Shown here piece after piece: positions 1 to 11,955 of a stretch of DNA of 64,000 nt. The DNA lies in the NCBI GenBank assembly GCA_963576475.1, contig OY754972.1:30489107-30553106 (forward strand), given 5' to 3'. The stretch's first letter is position 1. Each line of letters begins with the position of its first letter. A program made the translations under genes and the position numbers. The notes beneath the pieces are model-generated. The model did no database searches and was not told the DNA's origin. It saw nothing but the letters and a program-made list of their open reading frames with translations. The stretch is from Molanna angustata (lineage: Eukaryota; Arthropoda; Insecta; Trichoptera; Molannidae).

Positions 1-3000
1 AGTTTGTCTATCTTAACATAAAAATATACTATCGGAAGAAAATTTATATTCCTGATAGTAACATTTAGTATAAATAAAAATGTAATTAGATAAATTTCTA
101 TGTATGGAAACGTTCAGTAATTTGATATCATGTTAAAATGTAAAGAGCTTGAACATAGAACTGATTAGCTTTCCATAAATAACAAAAAAAATCTTCATAT
201 GATATCACCTGTCAAAATTTGGAAAATGCTCTCGCGTTCTTTAGAACAAAATTTATCTGCTTTTTTTAAAATATTTCATACAACATAAGCATTCTTCCCT
301 ATACTGCATTAATAGTTTGTCTATCTTAACATAAAAATATACTATCGGAAGAAAATTTATATTCCTGATAGTAACATTTAGTATGAATAAAAATGTAATT
401 AGATAAATTTCTATGTATGGAAACGTTCAGTAATTTGATTTCATGTTATAATGTAAAGAGCTTGAACATAGAACTGATTAGCTTTCCATAAATAACAAAA
501 AAATTCTTCATATAATATCACGTGTCAAAATTTTGAAAATGCTCTCGCGTTCTTTAAAACAAAATTTATCTGCTTTTTTACAACATAAGCATTCTTCACT
601 ATACTGCATTAATAGTTTGTTTATCTTAACATAAAAATATACTATCGGAAGAAAATTTATATTCCTGATAGTAACATTTAGTATGAATAAAAATGTAATT
701 AGATAAATTTCTATGTATGGAAAAGTTCAGTAATTTGATTTCATGTTATAATGTAAAGAGCTTGAACATAGAACTGATTAGCTTTCCATAAATAACAAAA
801 AAATTCTTCATATAATATCACGTGTCAAAATTTTGAAAATGCTCTCCCGTTCTTTAAAACAAAATTTATCTGCTTTTTTTAAAATATTTCATACAACATA
901 AGCATTCTTCACTATACTGCATTAATAGTTTGTCTATATTAACATAAAAATATACTATCGGAAGAAAATTTATATTCCTGATAGTAACATTTAGTATGAA
1001 TAAAAATGTAATTTGATAAATTTCTATGTATGGAAACGTTCAGTAATTTGATTTCATGTTATAATGTAAAGAGCTTGAACATAGAACTGATTAGCTTTCC
1101 ATTAATAACAAAAAAAATCTTCATATGATATCACCTGTCAAAATTTGGAAAAAACTCTCGCGTTCTTTAGAACAAAATTTATCTACTTTTTTTAAAATAT
1201 TTCATACAACATAAGCATTCTTTCCTATACTGCATTAATAGTTTGTCTATCTTAACATAAAAATATACTATCGGAAGAAAATTTATATTCCTGATAGTAA
1301 CATTTAGTATGAATAAAAATGTAATTAGATAAATTTCTATGTATGGAAACGTTCAGTAATTTGATTTCATGTTATAATGTAAAGAGCTTGAACATAGAAC
1401 TGATTAGCTTTCCATAAATAACAAAAAAATTCTTCATATAATATCACGTGTCAAAATTTTGAAAATGCTCTCGCGTTCTTTAAAACAAAATTTATCTGCT
1501 TTTTTTAAAATATTTCATACAACATAAGCATTCTTCACTATACTGCATTAATAGTTTGTTTATCTTAACATAAAAATATACTATCGGAAGAAAATTTATA
1601 TTCCTGATAGTAACATTTAGTATGAATAAAAATGTAATTAGATAAATTTCTATGTATGGAAAAGTTCAGTAATTTGATTTCATGTTATAATGTAAAGAGC
1701 TTGAACAAAGAACTGATTAGCTTTCCATAAATAACAAAAAAATTCTTCATATAATATCACGTGTCAAAATTTTGAAAATGCTCTCGCGTTCTTTAAAACA
1801 AAATTTATCTGCTTTTTTACAACATAAGCATTCTTCACTATACTGCATTAATAGTTTGTTTATCTTAACATAAAAATATACTATAGGAAGAAAATTTATA
1901 TTCCTGATAGTAACATTTAGTATGAATAAAAATGTAATTAGATATATTTCTATGTATGGAAAAGTTCAGTAATTTGATTTCATGTTATAATGTAAAGAGC
2001 TTGAACATAGAACTGATTAGCTTTCCATAAATAACAAAAAAAATCTTCATATGATATCACCTGTCAAAATTTGGAAAATGCTCTCGCGTTCTTTAGAACA
2101 AAATTTTTCTGCTTTTTTTAAAATATTTCATACAACATAAGCATTCTTCCCTATACTGCATTAATAGTTTGTCTATCTTAACATAAAAATATACTATCGG
2201 AAGAAAATTTATATTCCTGATAGTAACATTTAGTATGAATAAAAATGTAATTAGATAAATTTCTATGTATGGAAACGTTCAGTAATTTGATTTCATGTTA
2301 TAATGTAAAGAGCTTGAACATAGAACTGATTAGCTTTCCATAAATAACAAAAAAATTCTTCATATAATATCACGTGTCAAAATTTTGAAAATGCTGTCGC
2401 GTTCTTTAAAACAAAATTTATCTGCTTTTTTTAAAATATTTCATACAACATAAGCATTCTTCACTATACTGCATTAATAGTTTGTTTATCTTATGTAACA
2501 TAAAAATATACTATCGGAAGAAAATTTATATTCCTGATAGTAACATTTAGTATGAATAAAAATGTATTTAGATAAATTTCTATGTATGGAAAAGTTCAGT
2601 AATTTGATTTCATGTTATAATGTAAAGAGCTTGAACATAGAACTGATTAGCTTTCCATAAATAACAAAAAAAATCTTCATATGATATCACCGTCAAAATT
2701 TGGAAAATGCTCTCGCGTTCTTTAGAACAAAATTTTTCTGCTTTTTTTTAAATATTTCATACAACATAAGCATTCTTCCCTATACTGCATTAATAGTTTG
2801 TCTATCTTAACATAAAAATATACTATCGGAAGAAAATTTATATTCCTGATAGTAACATTTAGTATGAATAAAAATGTAATTAGATAAATTTCTATGTATG
2901 GAAACGTTCAGTAATTTGATTTCATGTTATAATGTAAAGAGCTTGAACATAGAACTGATTAGCTTTCCATAAATAACAAAAAAATTCTTCATATAATATC

Positions 3001-4853
3001 ACGTGTCAAAATTTTGAAAATGCTGTCGCGTTCTTTAAAACAAAATTTATCTGCTTTTTTTAAAATATTTCATACAACATAAGCATTCTTCACTATACTG
3101 CATTAATAGTTTGTTTATCTTATGTAACATAAAAATATACTATCGGAAGAAAATTTATATTCCTGATAGTAACATTTAGTATGAATAAAAATGTATTTAG
3201 ATAAATTTCTATGTATGGAAAAGTTCAGTAATTTGATTTCATGTTATAATGTAAAGAGCTTGAACATAGAACTGATTAGCTTTCCATAAATAACAAAAAA
3301 AATCTTCATATGATATCACCGTCAAAATTTGGAAAATGCTCTCGCGTTCTTTAGAACAAAATTTTTCTGCTTTTTTTTAAATATTTCATACAACATAAGC
3401 ATTCTTCCCTATACTGCATTAATAGTTTGTCTATCTTAACATAAAAATATACTATCGGAAGAAAATTTATATTCCTGATAGTAACATTTAGTATGAATAA
3501 AAATGTAATTGGATAAATTTCTATGTATGGAAACGTTCAGTAATTTGATTTCATGTTATAATGTAAAGAGCTTGAACATAGAACTGATTAGCTTTCCATA
3601 AATAACAAAAAATTTCTTCATATGATATCACGTGTCAAAATTTTGAAAATGCTCTCGCGTTCTTTAAAACAAAATTTATCTGCTTTTTTTATAATATTTC
3701 ATACAACATAAGCATTCTTCACTATACGGCATTAATAGTTTGTCTTTCTTAACATAAAAATATACTATCGGAACAAAATTTATATTCCTGGTAGTAACAT
3801 TTAGTATGAATAAAAATGTAATTAGATAAATATCTATGTATGGAAAAGTTTATTTATATAACACTTCTTTGTACATACATAAAACTACATAGTACAAATG
3901 GCGGACTTATTGCCTGGAGGCAATTTCTTCCAGTCAACCATCAGTTCAGTAATTTGATTTCATGTTATATAGTAAAGAGCTTGAACATAGAACTGATCAG
4001 CTTTCCATAAATAACAAAAAATTTCTTCATATGATATCACGTGTCAAAATTTTGAAAATGCTCTCGCGTTCTTTAAAACATAATTTATCTGCTTTTATTA
4101 AAATATTTCATACAACATAAGCATTCTTCACTATACTGCATTAATAGTTTGTCTATATTAACATAAAAATATACTTTCGGAAGAAAATTTATATTCCTGG
4201 TAGTAACATTTAGTATGAATAAAAATGTAATTAGATAAATTTCTATGTATGGAAAAGTTCAGTTATTTGATTTCATGTTATAATGTAAAGAGTTTGAACA
4301 TAGAACTGATTAGCTTTCCATAAATAACAAAAAATTTCTTCATATGATATCACGTGTCAAAATTTTGAAAATGCTTTCCCGTCCTTTAAAACAAAATTTA
4401 TCTGCTTTTATTAAAATATTTCATACAACATAAGCATTCTACACCATACTGCAATAATAGTTTGTCTATCTTAACATAAAAATATACTATCGATAGAAAA
4501 TTTATTTTCCTGGTAGTAAAATTTAGTATGAATAAAAATGTATATAATAAGATAAATTTCTTATGTATGGAAAAGTTCAGTAATTTGATTTCATGTTATA
4601 ATGTAAAGAGCTTGAACATCGAACTGATTAGCTTTCCATAAATAACAAAAATTTCTTCATATGATATCACGTGTCAAAATTGTCAAAATGCTCTAACGTC
4701 CTTTAAAACAAAATTTATCTGCTTTTATTAAAATATTTCATACAACATTAGAATTCTTCACCATACTGCATTAATAGTTTGTCTTTCTTAACATGAAAAT
4801 ATACTATCGTTAGAAAATTTATATTCCTGGTAGTAAAATTTAGAATGAATAAA
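1..4853. repeat. Tandem satellite array, ~313-bp monomer
   Basis: About 15 head-to-tail AT-rich monomers; the word AGTTTGTCTATCTTAACATA recurs at 1, 314, 614, 927, 1240, 1553, 1853, 2166, 2479, 2795, 3108, 3424, 3737, 4146, 4459 and 4776. The normal period is 313; two monomers (314 and 1553) are 300 bp because of the same 13-bp deletion. Two monomer types can be told apart (CACCTGTC...TTTAGAAC versus CACGTGTC...TTTAAAAC). Monomers from 3737 rightwards are more diverged and the last is truncated, as expected at an array edge. The array runs off the left end of the window. No coding potential is seen. Confidence 0.97.
3849..3944 (-). mobile_element. LINE/SINE 3'-tail fragment inserted in the satellite
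   Basis: Extra 96 bp interrupt a satellite monomer between GGAAAAGTT and TTCAGTAATTTG, making that period 409 instead of 313. The insert contains GGCGGACTTATTGCC followed by an inverted partner, the same tail hairpin seen at 62030-62130 and in the SINEs at 5110 and 26311. It is probably a 5'-truncated retroposon on the minus strand. Confidence 0.7.
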
Positions 4854-5109
4854 ATATTTCATTGTCAATATTTGTGGTGTGGAGAGTTTAGTGTTGGCCA
4901 CAACCCACTCGTTTTGTTAATGTGTGAGTAAAAATTTCATTTGAGATTGGTTTAACAGAGTTGACCTTTATATGAAGATACAAAGAGAAAGCAGACATAT
5001 TATCACATCACTTGGATTCACCTACAACAGGACTGAACCCACGATATGTTCAATGGAAACAAAGTAACTAAGCGCTTTTATGTCGAGGGTTTAAAATAAA
5101 CAAAAACTT

Positions 5110-5305
5110 AAACCATCATGGATTATTGTTATTTATTATTCTGTACCGGAGTACCTACTGTGTTCGATTCCCATTTTTTATTTTTTTTTCATGCAAATTT
5201 TGCTTATCAGGACAGGAAACACTATTTGGTTGAAAGGAATTGCCGGTCGGCAATAGACTCACTTATTGCAGAGGATAATGGTAAATACAGCGCAATTTTA
5301 AATGC
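5110..5305 (+). mobile_element. tRNA-headed SINE with LINE-type hairpin tail (diverged)
   Basis: A B-box-like GTGTTCGATTCCCA lies near 5160. It is followed by a body ending in ATTGCCGGTCGGCAAT and an ACTCACTTATTGC tail, matching the layout of the copies at 21480, 26311 and 40530. A 73-codon ORF here is only a chance reading frame through the SINE. Confidence 0.6.
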
Positions 5306-6205
5306 ACCTATACACATAGATGTATATGGGCGCATTTAATAATATATGAAATTTAATACTGTAATTGGCGATATAGAATAGTAACTTTCTCTACTATATA
5401 AAATAATTGAGAACAGCTGGTATATTTCTAGATATACAAATTAAAAATATATACATTATTTTTAATACATATTTTATCTAAGTACTTATTTTTTATTATT
5501 TTATTGAAGCTTAATTAATTGATACATTATTTTTGTGTGAACAATTTTATTTTAATGTTGCCGATACGAAGAAAGGAATATTTTAAAATCGGACAAATCG
5601 AAAATAGTACCTAAGTAGGTATAAAAATACACTGAAATGTCTATATTTGAAGTCAAGTCTTAAGACTCGAAATTATTATTGTTGATTGATTCGGTATGGC
5701 AATTTCGTTACGCGGATATAAATATCGTATACATAGGTATATATTGGTAAAGTTATTTTTTTCTGGTATTTTTTCTTTCAGTTTCTTTTATTTTATTTTT
5801 TGTTTTGATTTAAGTTAAGTAGGTATTTGAAAGAGAGAATCTGTCAAAAAACTGCTATGCAGTTTGATGGAAAATATGATTGATATTATTTTTTTATGAA
5901 GTAATATAAAAAAAACACATCAAAACTCATAGTTAAGGAAAATCAAAGCAATAAAACGTACTCAAAAATTAAAATGAGCAATGAGATTCGATTTTATAAT
6001 AAATTTACAGTAGACTAATTTTTATGAGGAATAGAAATATTTATTTCAGTTTTATTTAGAAATAGTGTCAAGTATTTGACATGTTTTGAATAATATCATG
6101 TTTTTACATTTGAATACTAAATGTTTGTTATCAATAATCCGTGATCAATGTCCGATTAACTAAGAAAATAATAAAAAATACAATTGAAAAATTAATTTAC
6201 ATAAA
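5306..6205. other. AT-rich DNA, no feature identified
   Basis: No convincing ORF, splice-flanked exon or repeat match to the rest of the window. The text is very AT-rich with scattered TAGGTA words. Confidence 0.5.
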
Positions 6206-6998
6206 CTAGTTGCATGTAACACATGAGATCCAACTGTCGATAGCGATTGTATGTATACCTAGTTGAACTTGAATATTGTGTATTCCATACAAATTGTATG
6301 AAGCGAAGTCGTCACTAATATTAATTTGTACAAACTTTGTTAAAAAAGTTTGAGATATATAACTATAATGCTTACATTTTTTATAGAAAATGAAATTTTC
6401 TAGTTTACATGTTTCGGCATTTTTCGATATTTTTAAAAGAAATGGAAAGAAAGGCAGTTAAAGACAAAAATTTGTCATACCAATTTTTTGCTTCTTAATA
6501 AAAACAGTTTGAGAAACCCTGGAACTGTTTTTCAAAATAAATTTTGAGATATTATATTTGACTAGATTTTTACAAAATTTCAGCGATCTGGCTTTCACAG
6601 TTTTTGAGATATGTGGACAAATGCTATAAAAATTAAAATATTGATAACCCCTGACTGGAAAAAAAAATCTTAATACTGAGTACAAAAGTTTTGTGTACCT
6701 AATATTGTCTATATATTCTGAAATTTTAGGCTTTGTGAATCCGGCGGATCAAAAGTTATAAGGGACACACACACACCCAGACACACAACACTCATATAAA
6801 ACGTTCTACTCCAATTTCTGAGTAAATCCATGTATGGGAACATAAATGCTGCTAAACCTCTAATTTGGTGTTTTTAGCATGCAAAAAATCTACTACGCCA
6901 TACAAAATTTTCCTAGTATTCCTTATACGCGGGTCTTGGATTAATACTTTGTCGATATGTTAAGAGAATAAATTCTCTTGAACAAATCGACAGTTGGA
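6206..6998 (-). mobile_element. Non-autonomous Helitron-like element, internally deleted copy
   Basis: Reading the minus strand, the element starts TCCAACTGTCGAT at 6998 and ends with the inverted copy ATCGACAGTTGGA, a CATGT-GTT-ACATG hairpin and terminal CTAG at 6206. The A at 6205 means a T follows CTAG on the element strand. Inside are the family's ACACACAC/CAGACACAC microsatellite (about 6765-6785) and the GTTAAGAGAAT hairpin next to the 5' end. It lacks the CCTACCC...GCATGATGG block present in the ~1.03-kb copies. It has no ORF, so it must have been moved in trans. Confidence 0.85.
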
Positions 6999-7328
6999 TT
7001 ATCTCAATAGAAGTTATTGATAAACAAATGTGAGCTAGGCGCCAAGGAATATAAAACCAGCCCTGATTAACGGAGGTAGGTACCTACCTACTTATATCTG
7101 CAAAATGTGTTTTTATCCTCACTTCTAAAAGTTATTATTATTATAATTTCTCATTTATTATTAAAAATATAATTATAAATTTTGATAATGGAAAACAAAA
7201 AAATGAATAAAACATAGAATTCAGAACAGGCTTCGCCTAGTGAGGTATGTAATGAATACCATTGTAGGTACTACTTTTTTAGAAGTATTGTATTGATTTG
7301 TTTTTTTTTTTCATCATCATCATTGGCA

Positions 7329-7500
7329 CTACAGTCCTCTACGGACACTGGCCTCCTCCAGAAATCGTCTCCATCCCTCCCTATCGACCGCCAGTCTTCT
7401 CCAATTTATCAGGTCCATTTATCTTATATCGCACAGCACATTGTCCAGCCATCTCAACCTAGGTCTGCCTCTATTTCTTCTGCCTTCGGGACTGGTGTCT
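7329..7500 (-). mobile_element. RTE-type LINE ORF C-terminal remnant
   Basis: Minus-strand translation gives SPEGRRNRGRPRLRWLDNV, then an in-frame stop, then WRRLAVDREGWRRFLEEA and RRGL before the terminal stop. This GRPRxRWLD / NWRRLAxDRxxWRRxLxEA pattern is the usual end of RTE/BovB-like endonuclease-reverse transcriptases. A (CAT)n run lies just beyond the stop, like the ATG-rich tails of such elements. It is a dead 5'-truncated copy. Confidence 0.8.
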
Positions 7501-7734
7501 AATACCTTTTTAGGAATACGGTCATCATCCATCTTTGTTTTTTTTATAAGGATATAAATAAGTTTTTTTCTCTCTATATTTTCATGGGATCATGACAACA
7601 AAGATAAATGTGATAATATATCTTACCGAAAAAACATGTTCTTAATAATTGTGTCAACACAAAGTGGTTAAAAAATCGATTTATTAGCAATTGAATTTAC
7701 AAAAAAATACCAGATTGAAATTGTTCCAGGTGAA

Positions 7735-8275
7735 AAAAATTCTTCAAATTAGAACTCAAGAACACTTACGTTGTCTGAACAATAATAATTTTTCAGAATT
7801 CGCTGAACACCTTATAGAATTTAATCATCATTTTGACATCAATACAGGTTTACAGATATTACATACAGGACATTCAAATTTAAAATTAGCTGATTTGGAA
7901 ATATTAGAAATTAGGAAAAGTATAAACAATAACCATAATATTATAAACAACCAAATTAATTTTCCTAATAGCCCGCTGTTAAATATATTCCCATTCAAAT
8001 AAATTAACATATCTTAAATTAAAAAAATAATAATTAGATAATATGTACCTATATAAATTATTATTTATAAAATAATAATTTCGTTTCCTAAACACCGGGT
8101 TGTCGCTTGCCCCTTATTTTCAAATTGACTCCTCCCACATCTTTAGTTTAGGTTAAGTCTATATTTTCATTTTTAATTTAGTACGTAAGTCATCCTGAAG
8201 AAGAGAAAATTGTTCTCGAAACCGGTCGACAGTTATTTGTGCTCATTAGTGGTGTATACTAAGTTATTATTTATA
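7735..8275 (+). mobile_element. Penelope-like element 3' fragment
   Basis: Codes for the end of a GIY-YIG endonuclease domain: RTQEHLRCLNNNNFSEFAEH, then LEILEIRKS and LLNIFPFK before the stop at about 8000. The same words occur in the long Penelope ORF at 50.8-53.1 kb and in the fragment at 16262-16790. The following 3' region holds a hammerhead-like motif. The RT domain is missing, so this is a 5'-truncated copy. Confidence 0.88.
8195..8232 (+). ncRNA. Hammerhead-ribozyme-like motif of Penelope element
   Basis: CTGAAGA, then a GAGAA/TTCTC stem with a short loop, then CGAAACCGGTC: the CUGANGA-stem II-GAAA order of a hammerhead core. Hammerhead motifs are established in Penelope-like elements. 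A related copy sits in the same place of the fragment at 16262-16790. Whether it cleaves is unknown; stems I and III were not fully traced. Confidence 0.5.
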
Positions 8276-8589
8276 TTATAAAATAAAAATTATAATGACG
8301 CCACAAAGTTATTTCCTTGAAAATAAAACTGAAAAAAAACGTTGGTATCTACATACCTACAGATGTACGTTCAATTGTAAACGACTATGCTTTGTAATTA
8401 AAAAATATTAACCTATAGATAATTATATGAACATTTTATTGTCGTTATTGATTTATTTAATTTAAAATAAAAATTAAATTAAGCAAGTCTAATAAAAATT
8501 TGTGCGTTTTTCCATGCTACGAGATGGTCCGTCGTTCAGAAAATTGTCATAATCCACGTCTAATTAATTATAGTATCTATTATTTGCAT

Positions 8590-8645
8590 GTTCACAAATC
8601 CGCCTCTATTGGTGGCTGTGCCTTATTAAAAAAAAAAAAAATTTG
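8590..8645 (+). mobile_element. Short LINE 3'-tail fragment with oligo-A
   Basis: CACAAATCCGCCTCTATTGG, GGCTGTGCC and an A13 run. A near-identical tail ends the I-like fragment at about 45450, so this is probably a strongly 5'-truncated copy of the same LINE family. Confidence 0.65.
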
Positions 8646-9849
8646 CATGTCAGCTTCAACGAGTTTCATTCACCTCCATACAATATTTATTGTCTGATAG
8701 GTAGGTGACCGGAGAAAGTATTTCGCGAATCGTTTTTTCATCCAACAACTTAACAAATCATGTTTACGGAGAAAACTTAAACAAATTATCTGCGGTTGGA
8801 TTAATCAAATTACAGAGATAAAAATTACAATTTTCATGGAAAAATATATTTCTACCATTCATAGAAATCTTCTTCGTTGGCTCGAAGACACTTCAAAGCC
8901 GTAGGTATTAATTCACTTTCATTATATCATCTTTTGTCAAATCTTGTCTTGTCTCCTTCCTTAATCTGTTGAACGCGCCACTTCCATCCACTCTTTCAAT
9001 TTCTATAGAATATATAATTTATGATATGAATATTTGTCGTCGCAATCTGAACAAATATTTCAGAAAAAAAACTGGAGCGATTGTATTTGTCAAATAATTT
9101 CTGGTCAACATTCCTTCTTCATTCTTCAATTCTCTTTTTCCTCTCCTCACAGTATCTATAGACAAATTTTATTTATTGGAAGTTTAATTTTGTGTTGTTA
9201 TTTTGAAATATAATGATGATTATAAAAAGCTTTTATTATGCAAAAAAAAATACAAAATGTGGTGGACTTATCGCCCGTATATAGGTAAATATATCGATTG
9301 ATATTGATGAATGTGTCAGTTTTCGTATATCATGAATAAAATCTAGATTATAAGTAAAAAAGTAAGCATGACACGAACTTGCGACCCTCAGCTCTCCAGT
9401 AAGAGATCGCAAAGAAAAGATAAACGATGTTTTTTACTGTTTTTTTGTTTGAAGTTATATTCGAATATAATCTTGAACAAGCTTCCGGTTGCGCAGAGTG
9501 CAAATTTGTGTCTTTTTCCTTCGTTGGTTTACGTGCAAATCGCCCCCTTCTCGACTAAAAGTTCAAATTATTTGGCTACAACTATACCTACGGATATGTA
9601 ATGCGAGAGTAACTAGCGTCTTGTGAGAGAGACGCTGATTATTGAATGTGAAATTTCTTTTACTTCGTTGACACTGGTTTAAATAATAAAAGACATGAAT
9701 ATTCGTTAAATATATTACAAGTGTTCTCTTTAACGAAATTTTCCTTCCAATTTATGACTGTAAGTTGGTTGTTATTTTAATTTTCTATAGCTTCTCTGGC
9801 AAAAAAGAGCTAGGTAGGTACTTAATCAAATATTAATTTGACAAGTAGG
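8646..9849. other. Unassigned AT-rich DNA
   Basis: No gene recognised. A weak match to the minus-strand LINE tail (GGTGGACTTATCGCC) lies at about 9233-9290 and a tRNA-like word near 9370. Neither is strong enough for a separate call. Confidence 0.45.
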
Positions 9850-9986
9850 TACCCAATAACAAGTTGACACATTCTGAAGGCTTAAGATATTTATCGTCTC
9901 ACAGATACAGATTGAAAACAATTAAAATTGTGTCTCCACCGGGAATAGAAACCAAGACCTTTGCTCAGGAATCAGTATCAACACCA
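9850..9986 (-). mobile_element. SINE family 2 (tRNA-derived), decayed copy
   Basis: Shares CAATAACAAGTTG, GTCTCACAGAT and GTGTCTCCACCGGGAAT with the better copies at 25545 and 28948. The B box region is mutated (GGGAATAGAAACC), so it is an old copy. Orientation is minus, with the tRNA-like head on the right. Confidence 0.75.
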
Positions 9987-10041
9987 ATTGAGTATTTTGA
10001 TAGTCTTATCCTTATGGTGAACATATTCTTCTTCTTCTTCC

Positions 10042-10182
10042 TCAGCCATCTCTCCACTGCTGGATGTAGGCCTCTTCTAAAAGCTTCCATTCGTCTTTTT
10101 TTTGGGCTTTTTGAACCCATCTGCTTCCAGCGACAGGGACAATATCATCGGCCCATCTTTTCTGGGGCCGGCCTATTCCCCT
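10042..10182 (-). mobile_element. RTE-type LINE ORF C-terminus, reading frame open
   Basis: The minus strand reads GIGRPQKRWADDI, then RWVQKAQKKDEWKLLEEAYI and QQWRDG-stop with no interruption. This is the conserved last ~45 residues of an RTE-like endonuclease-RT. A (GAA)n run follows the stop. The same terminus in degraded form is at 17895-18027 on the plus strand. Everything upstream of this end is absent. Confidence 0.85.
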
Positions 10183-10459
10183 TTTTATATTATGACACTA
10201 ATTATTCTATGTTTAGAATAAATTTTCTGATGAGTTTTATTATGAACATATTGTAAGAATATTTAACATCCGTAGGTATAACTTAAATAATGTCTATCAA
10301 TTAGGTATTCTATGCAAGTAAATAATTATAGGTACGATGTAATAGAGTCTAAATAGTAGGCACGTCTTCACAATGACTGTATTTAATGGTTCCCGCCATT
10401 TATAGAAAGGAAACTAAAACAATAACTAATATAAGAATTGTCATTTGAACATCATCGAA

Positions 10460-10889
10460 CAGAAGATCATCTTTGGTACCAGGCGGTATTGCAAGTTGGA
10501 ATTACATTTTGAACCACCTCTCCTCTGCAGAACAAGACAATCGCACCGCTCTGCACCAGCCACGGCTTCGTAGCACTCAAATGTATGGAGATATCCCCAC
10601 TCTTCGCAGCCATTAGAACTTCCTTCGAGTCGCAAGAACCACTTTCATACCGGCGTTGGATGTCGGAGTGTTGACATCGTCTATCCGCCATTGTAAAATT
10701 CGCATCCGACCGCTGTCGAATTTTGAAATAATTGATTCCAATTCCGTTTTTGCATATCTCTCACAACACATCTTTGCGTTGTGTTCCAGTAACGTTCGCC
10801 GTGTAGGTACCTACCGAATTGCAGAGTTTGTGTATTGCGGAATAGGTCGTTATTGTAGGTAGTGTGTTGGTAGGATTTTGTGCGGTACC
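10460..10889 (+). promoter_or_regulatory. 5' leader / putative promoter region of the host gene
   Basis: This stretch is clearly richer in G+C and CpG than its surroundings and lies directly upstream of the exon-1 start codon. No TATA box could be assigned with confidence. It may hold the transcription start and 5' UTR; ORFs on the minus strand here (10441-10691) are unsupported. Inference from position and base composition only. Confidence 0.4.
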
Positions 10890-10985
10890 ATGGAGAAAGA
10901 TCATAATCCAGACTCGATGGCGACTATCGCTATGAAGCCGGACTATCCCCCTTCTGAGGTGTACAGCACCTCAGAACCGCCACCG
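10890..10985 (+). CDS. Host gene exon 1: N-terminus of a single-pass membrane protein
   Basis: The ATG sits in ACCATGG, a perfect Kozak context. Thirty-two codons (MEKDHNPDSMATIAMKPDYP ... EPPP) run to a consensus donor GTAAGT at 10986 in phase 0. G+C is well above the flanking DNA. The exon joins without a frame change to the exon at 53730: the junction creates a PPAY (PPxY) motif, a known WW-domain ligand, just before the membrane span. The N-terminal tail has no signal peptide and is acidic and proline-rich, fitting a cytosolic tail of a type II-like protein. The product is not recognised by name; the pairing with the distant exon is inferred from phase, composition and protein logic, with no transcript to confirm it. 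Confidence 0.75.
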
Positions 10986-11426
10986 GTAAGTCAAATAAAT
11001 AATTATTTTTTTATATATATTTCTTTTACACAATATGCAATGAGTTTTGTATATGTAGATGTCTTGGTTAAAATTTCGTTCTTTTTTGCATATCACCTAC
11101 ATTTATAAACTTTTTAACCCAATTTATAAAATAGTTAAACTTTTTTGTTTAATTATTATTTGTGAACAAAATATTATTTCATTCATGTTGGTTCATACAT
11201 TTATTTCGATCAAAGTATTAAAATGGTATTAATTTAAGGAAAAAATTAACTTCATCTCCTAAAATTTCATACCTAATATACTTTTAGACTATTTTATTTA
11301 GAGTTCATGATGTTAAATAAATGTGTATATTATTAAAATATTTATAATATGTAAGAACTTGTAAATAAGAATGATAATGGATATGTGAAAGAGCATTGAT
11401 ATTGTTTAGACACAAAAAGAATAAAA

Positions 11427-11655
11427 TTACGAACGCCTGACGAGGGATGAGAGATAAAAATACGAACGCCTGATGAGGGATGAGAGATAAAAATAAAAAC
11501 GCCTGATGAGGGATGAGAGATAAAAATACGAACGGCTGATGAGGGATGAGAGATAAAAATACAAACGCCTGATGAGGGATGAGAGATAAAAATAAGAACG
11601 CCTGATGAGGGATGAGAGATAAAAATACGAACGCCTGATGAGGTATGAGAGATAA
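11427..11655. repeat. 33-bp minisatellite, ~7 copies
   Basis: GCCTGATGAGGGATGAGAGA then TAAAAATACGAAC repeats with a 33-bp period from about 11435 (starts at 11435, 11468, 11501, 11534 and onward). Being a multiple of three it leaves a minus-strand ORF with an 11-residue repeat, but there is no sign that this is expressed. It lies about 440 bp inside the long intron. Confidence 0.95.
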
Positions 11656-11865
11656 AAAAGAAAGGTGTGAAATAAAAAGGTATGGTTCTTATACATTGTA
11701 TATCAAAACAGGTGAGGGTTCTTTCTACTTATTTTTTATTGTTGAATTGAAATTTAAGGGTTGTCAAAAATCAAAGCGGAATTAAATTATTATTTTGCAA
11801 AATATTCCACGATGGAATATCATACTTACAATTAATAGACTATTTTTATGGAACGATTCACGCAG

Positions 11866-11955
11866 GTGCCATGCTTTCTTTTTTGATAAGGGAATGCACA
11901 CTCGCACGCCCGTTGCTGGTTTCCCCACACTGTGGGATATGCCGTGATTGTATGT
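11866..11955 (-). repeat. Interspersed repeat family R3, partial copy
   Basis: Reverse complement contains ATCACGGCATATCCCACA, GTGTGGGGAAACC and GTGTGCATTCCCTT, matching the plus-strand copies at 16052 and 58770. Class unknown. Confidence 0.7.

Noticed and set aside
6206..6998. TIR (cut-and-paste) transposon interpretation of the TCCAACTGTCGAT element
   Set aside because: The inverted pair is not terminal on one side, three rebuilt empty sites show no target duplication, and the ends fit TC/CTAG with a hairpin.
11427..11655. CRISPR-like regular repeat
   Set aside because: Units are contiguous with no unique spacers, and the DNA is eukaryotic.
11427..11696. Minus-strand ORF with an 11-residue repeat (SSLIRRSYFYL)
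   Set aside because: Produced by a 33-bp minisatellite whose unit length is a multiple of three; no sign of expression.
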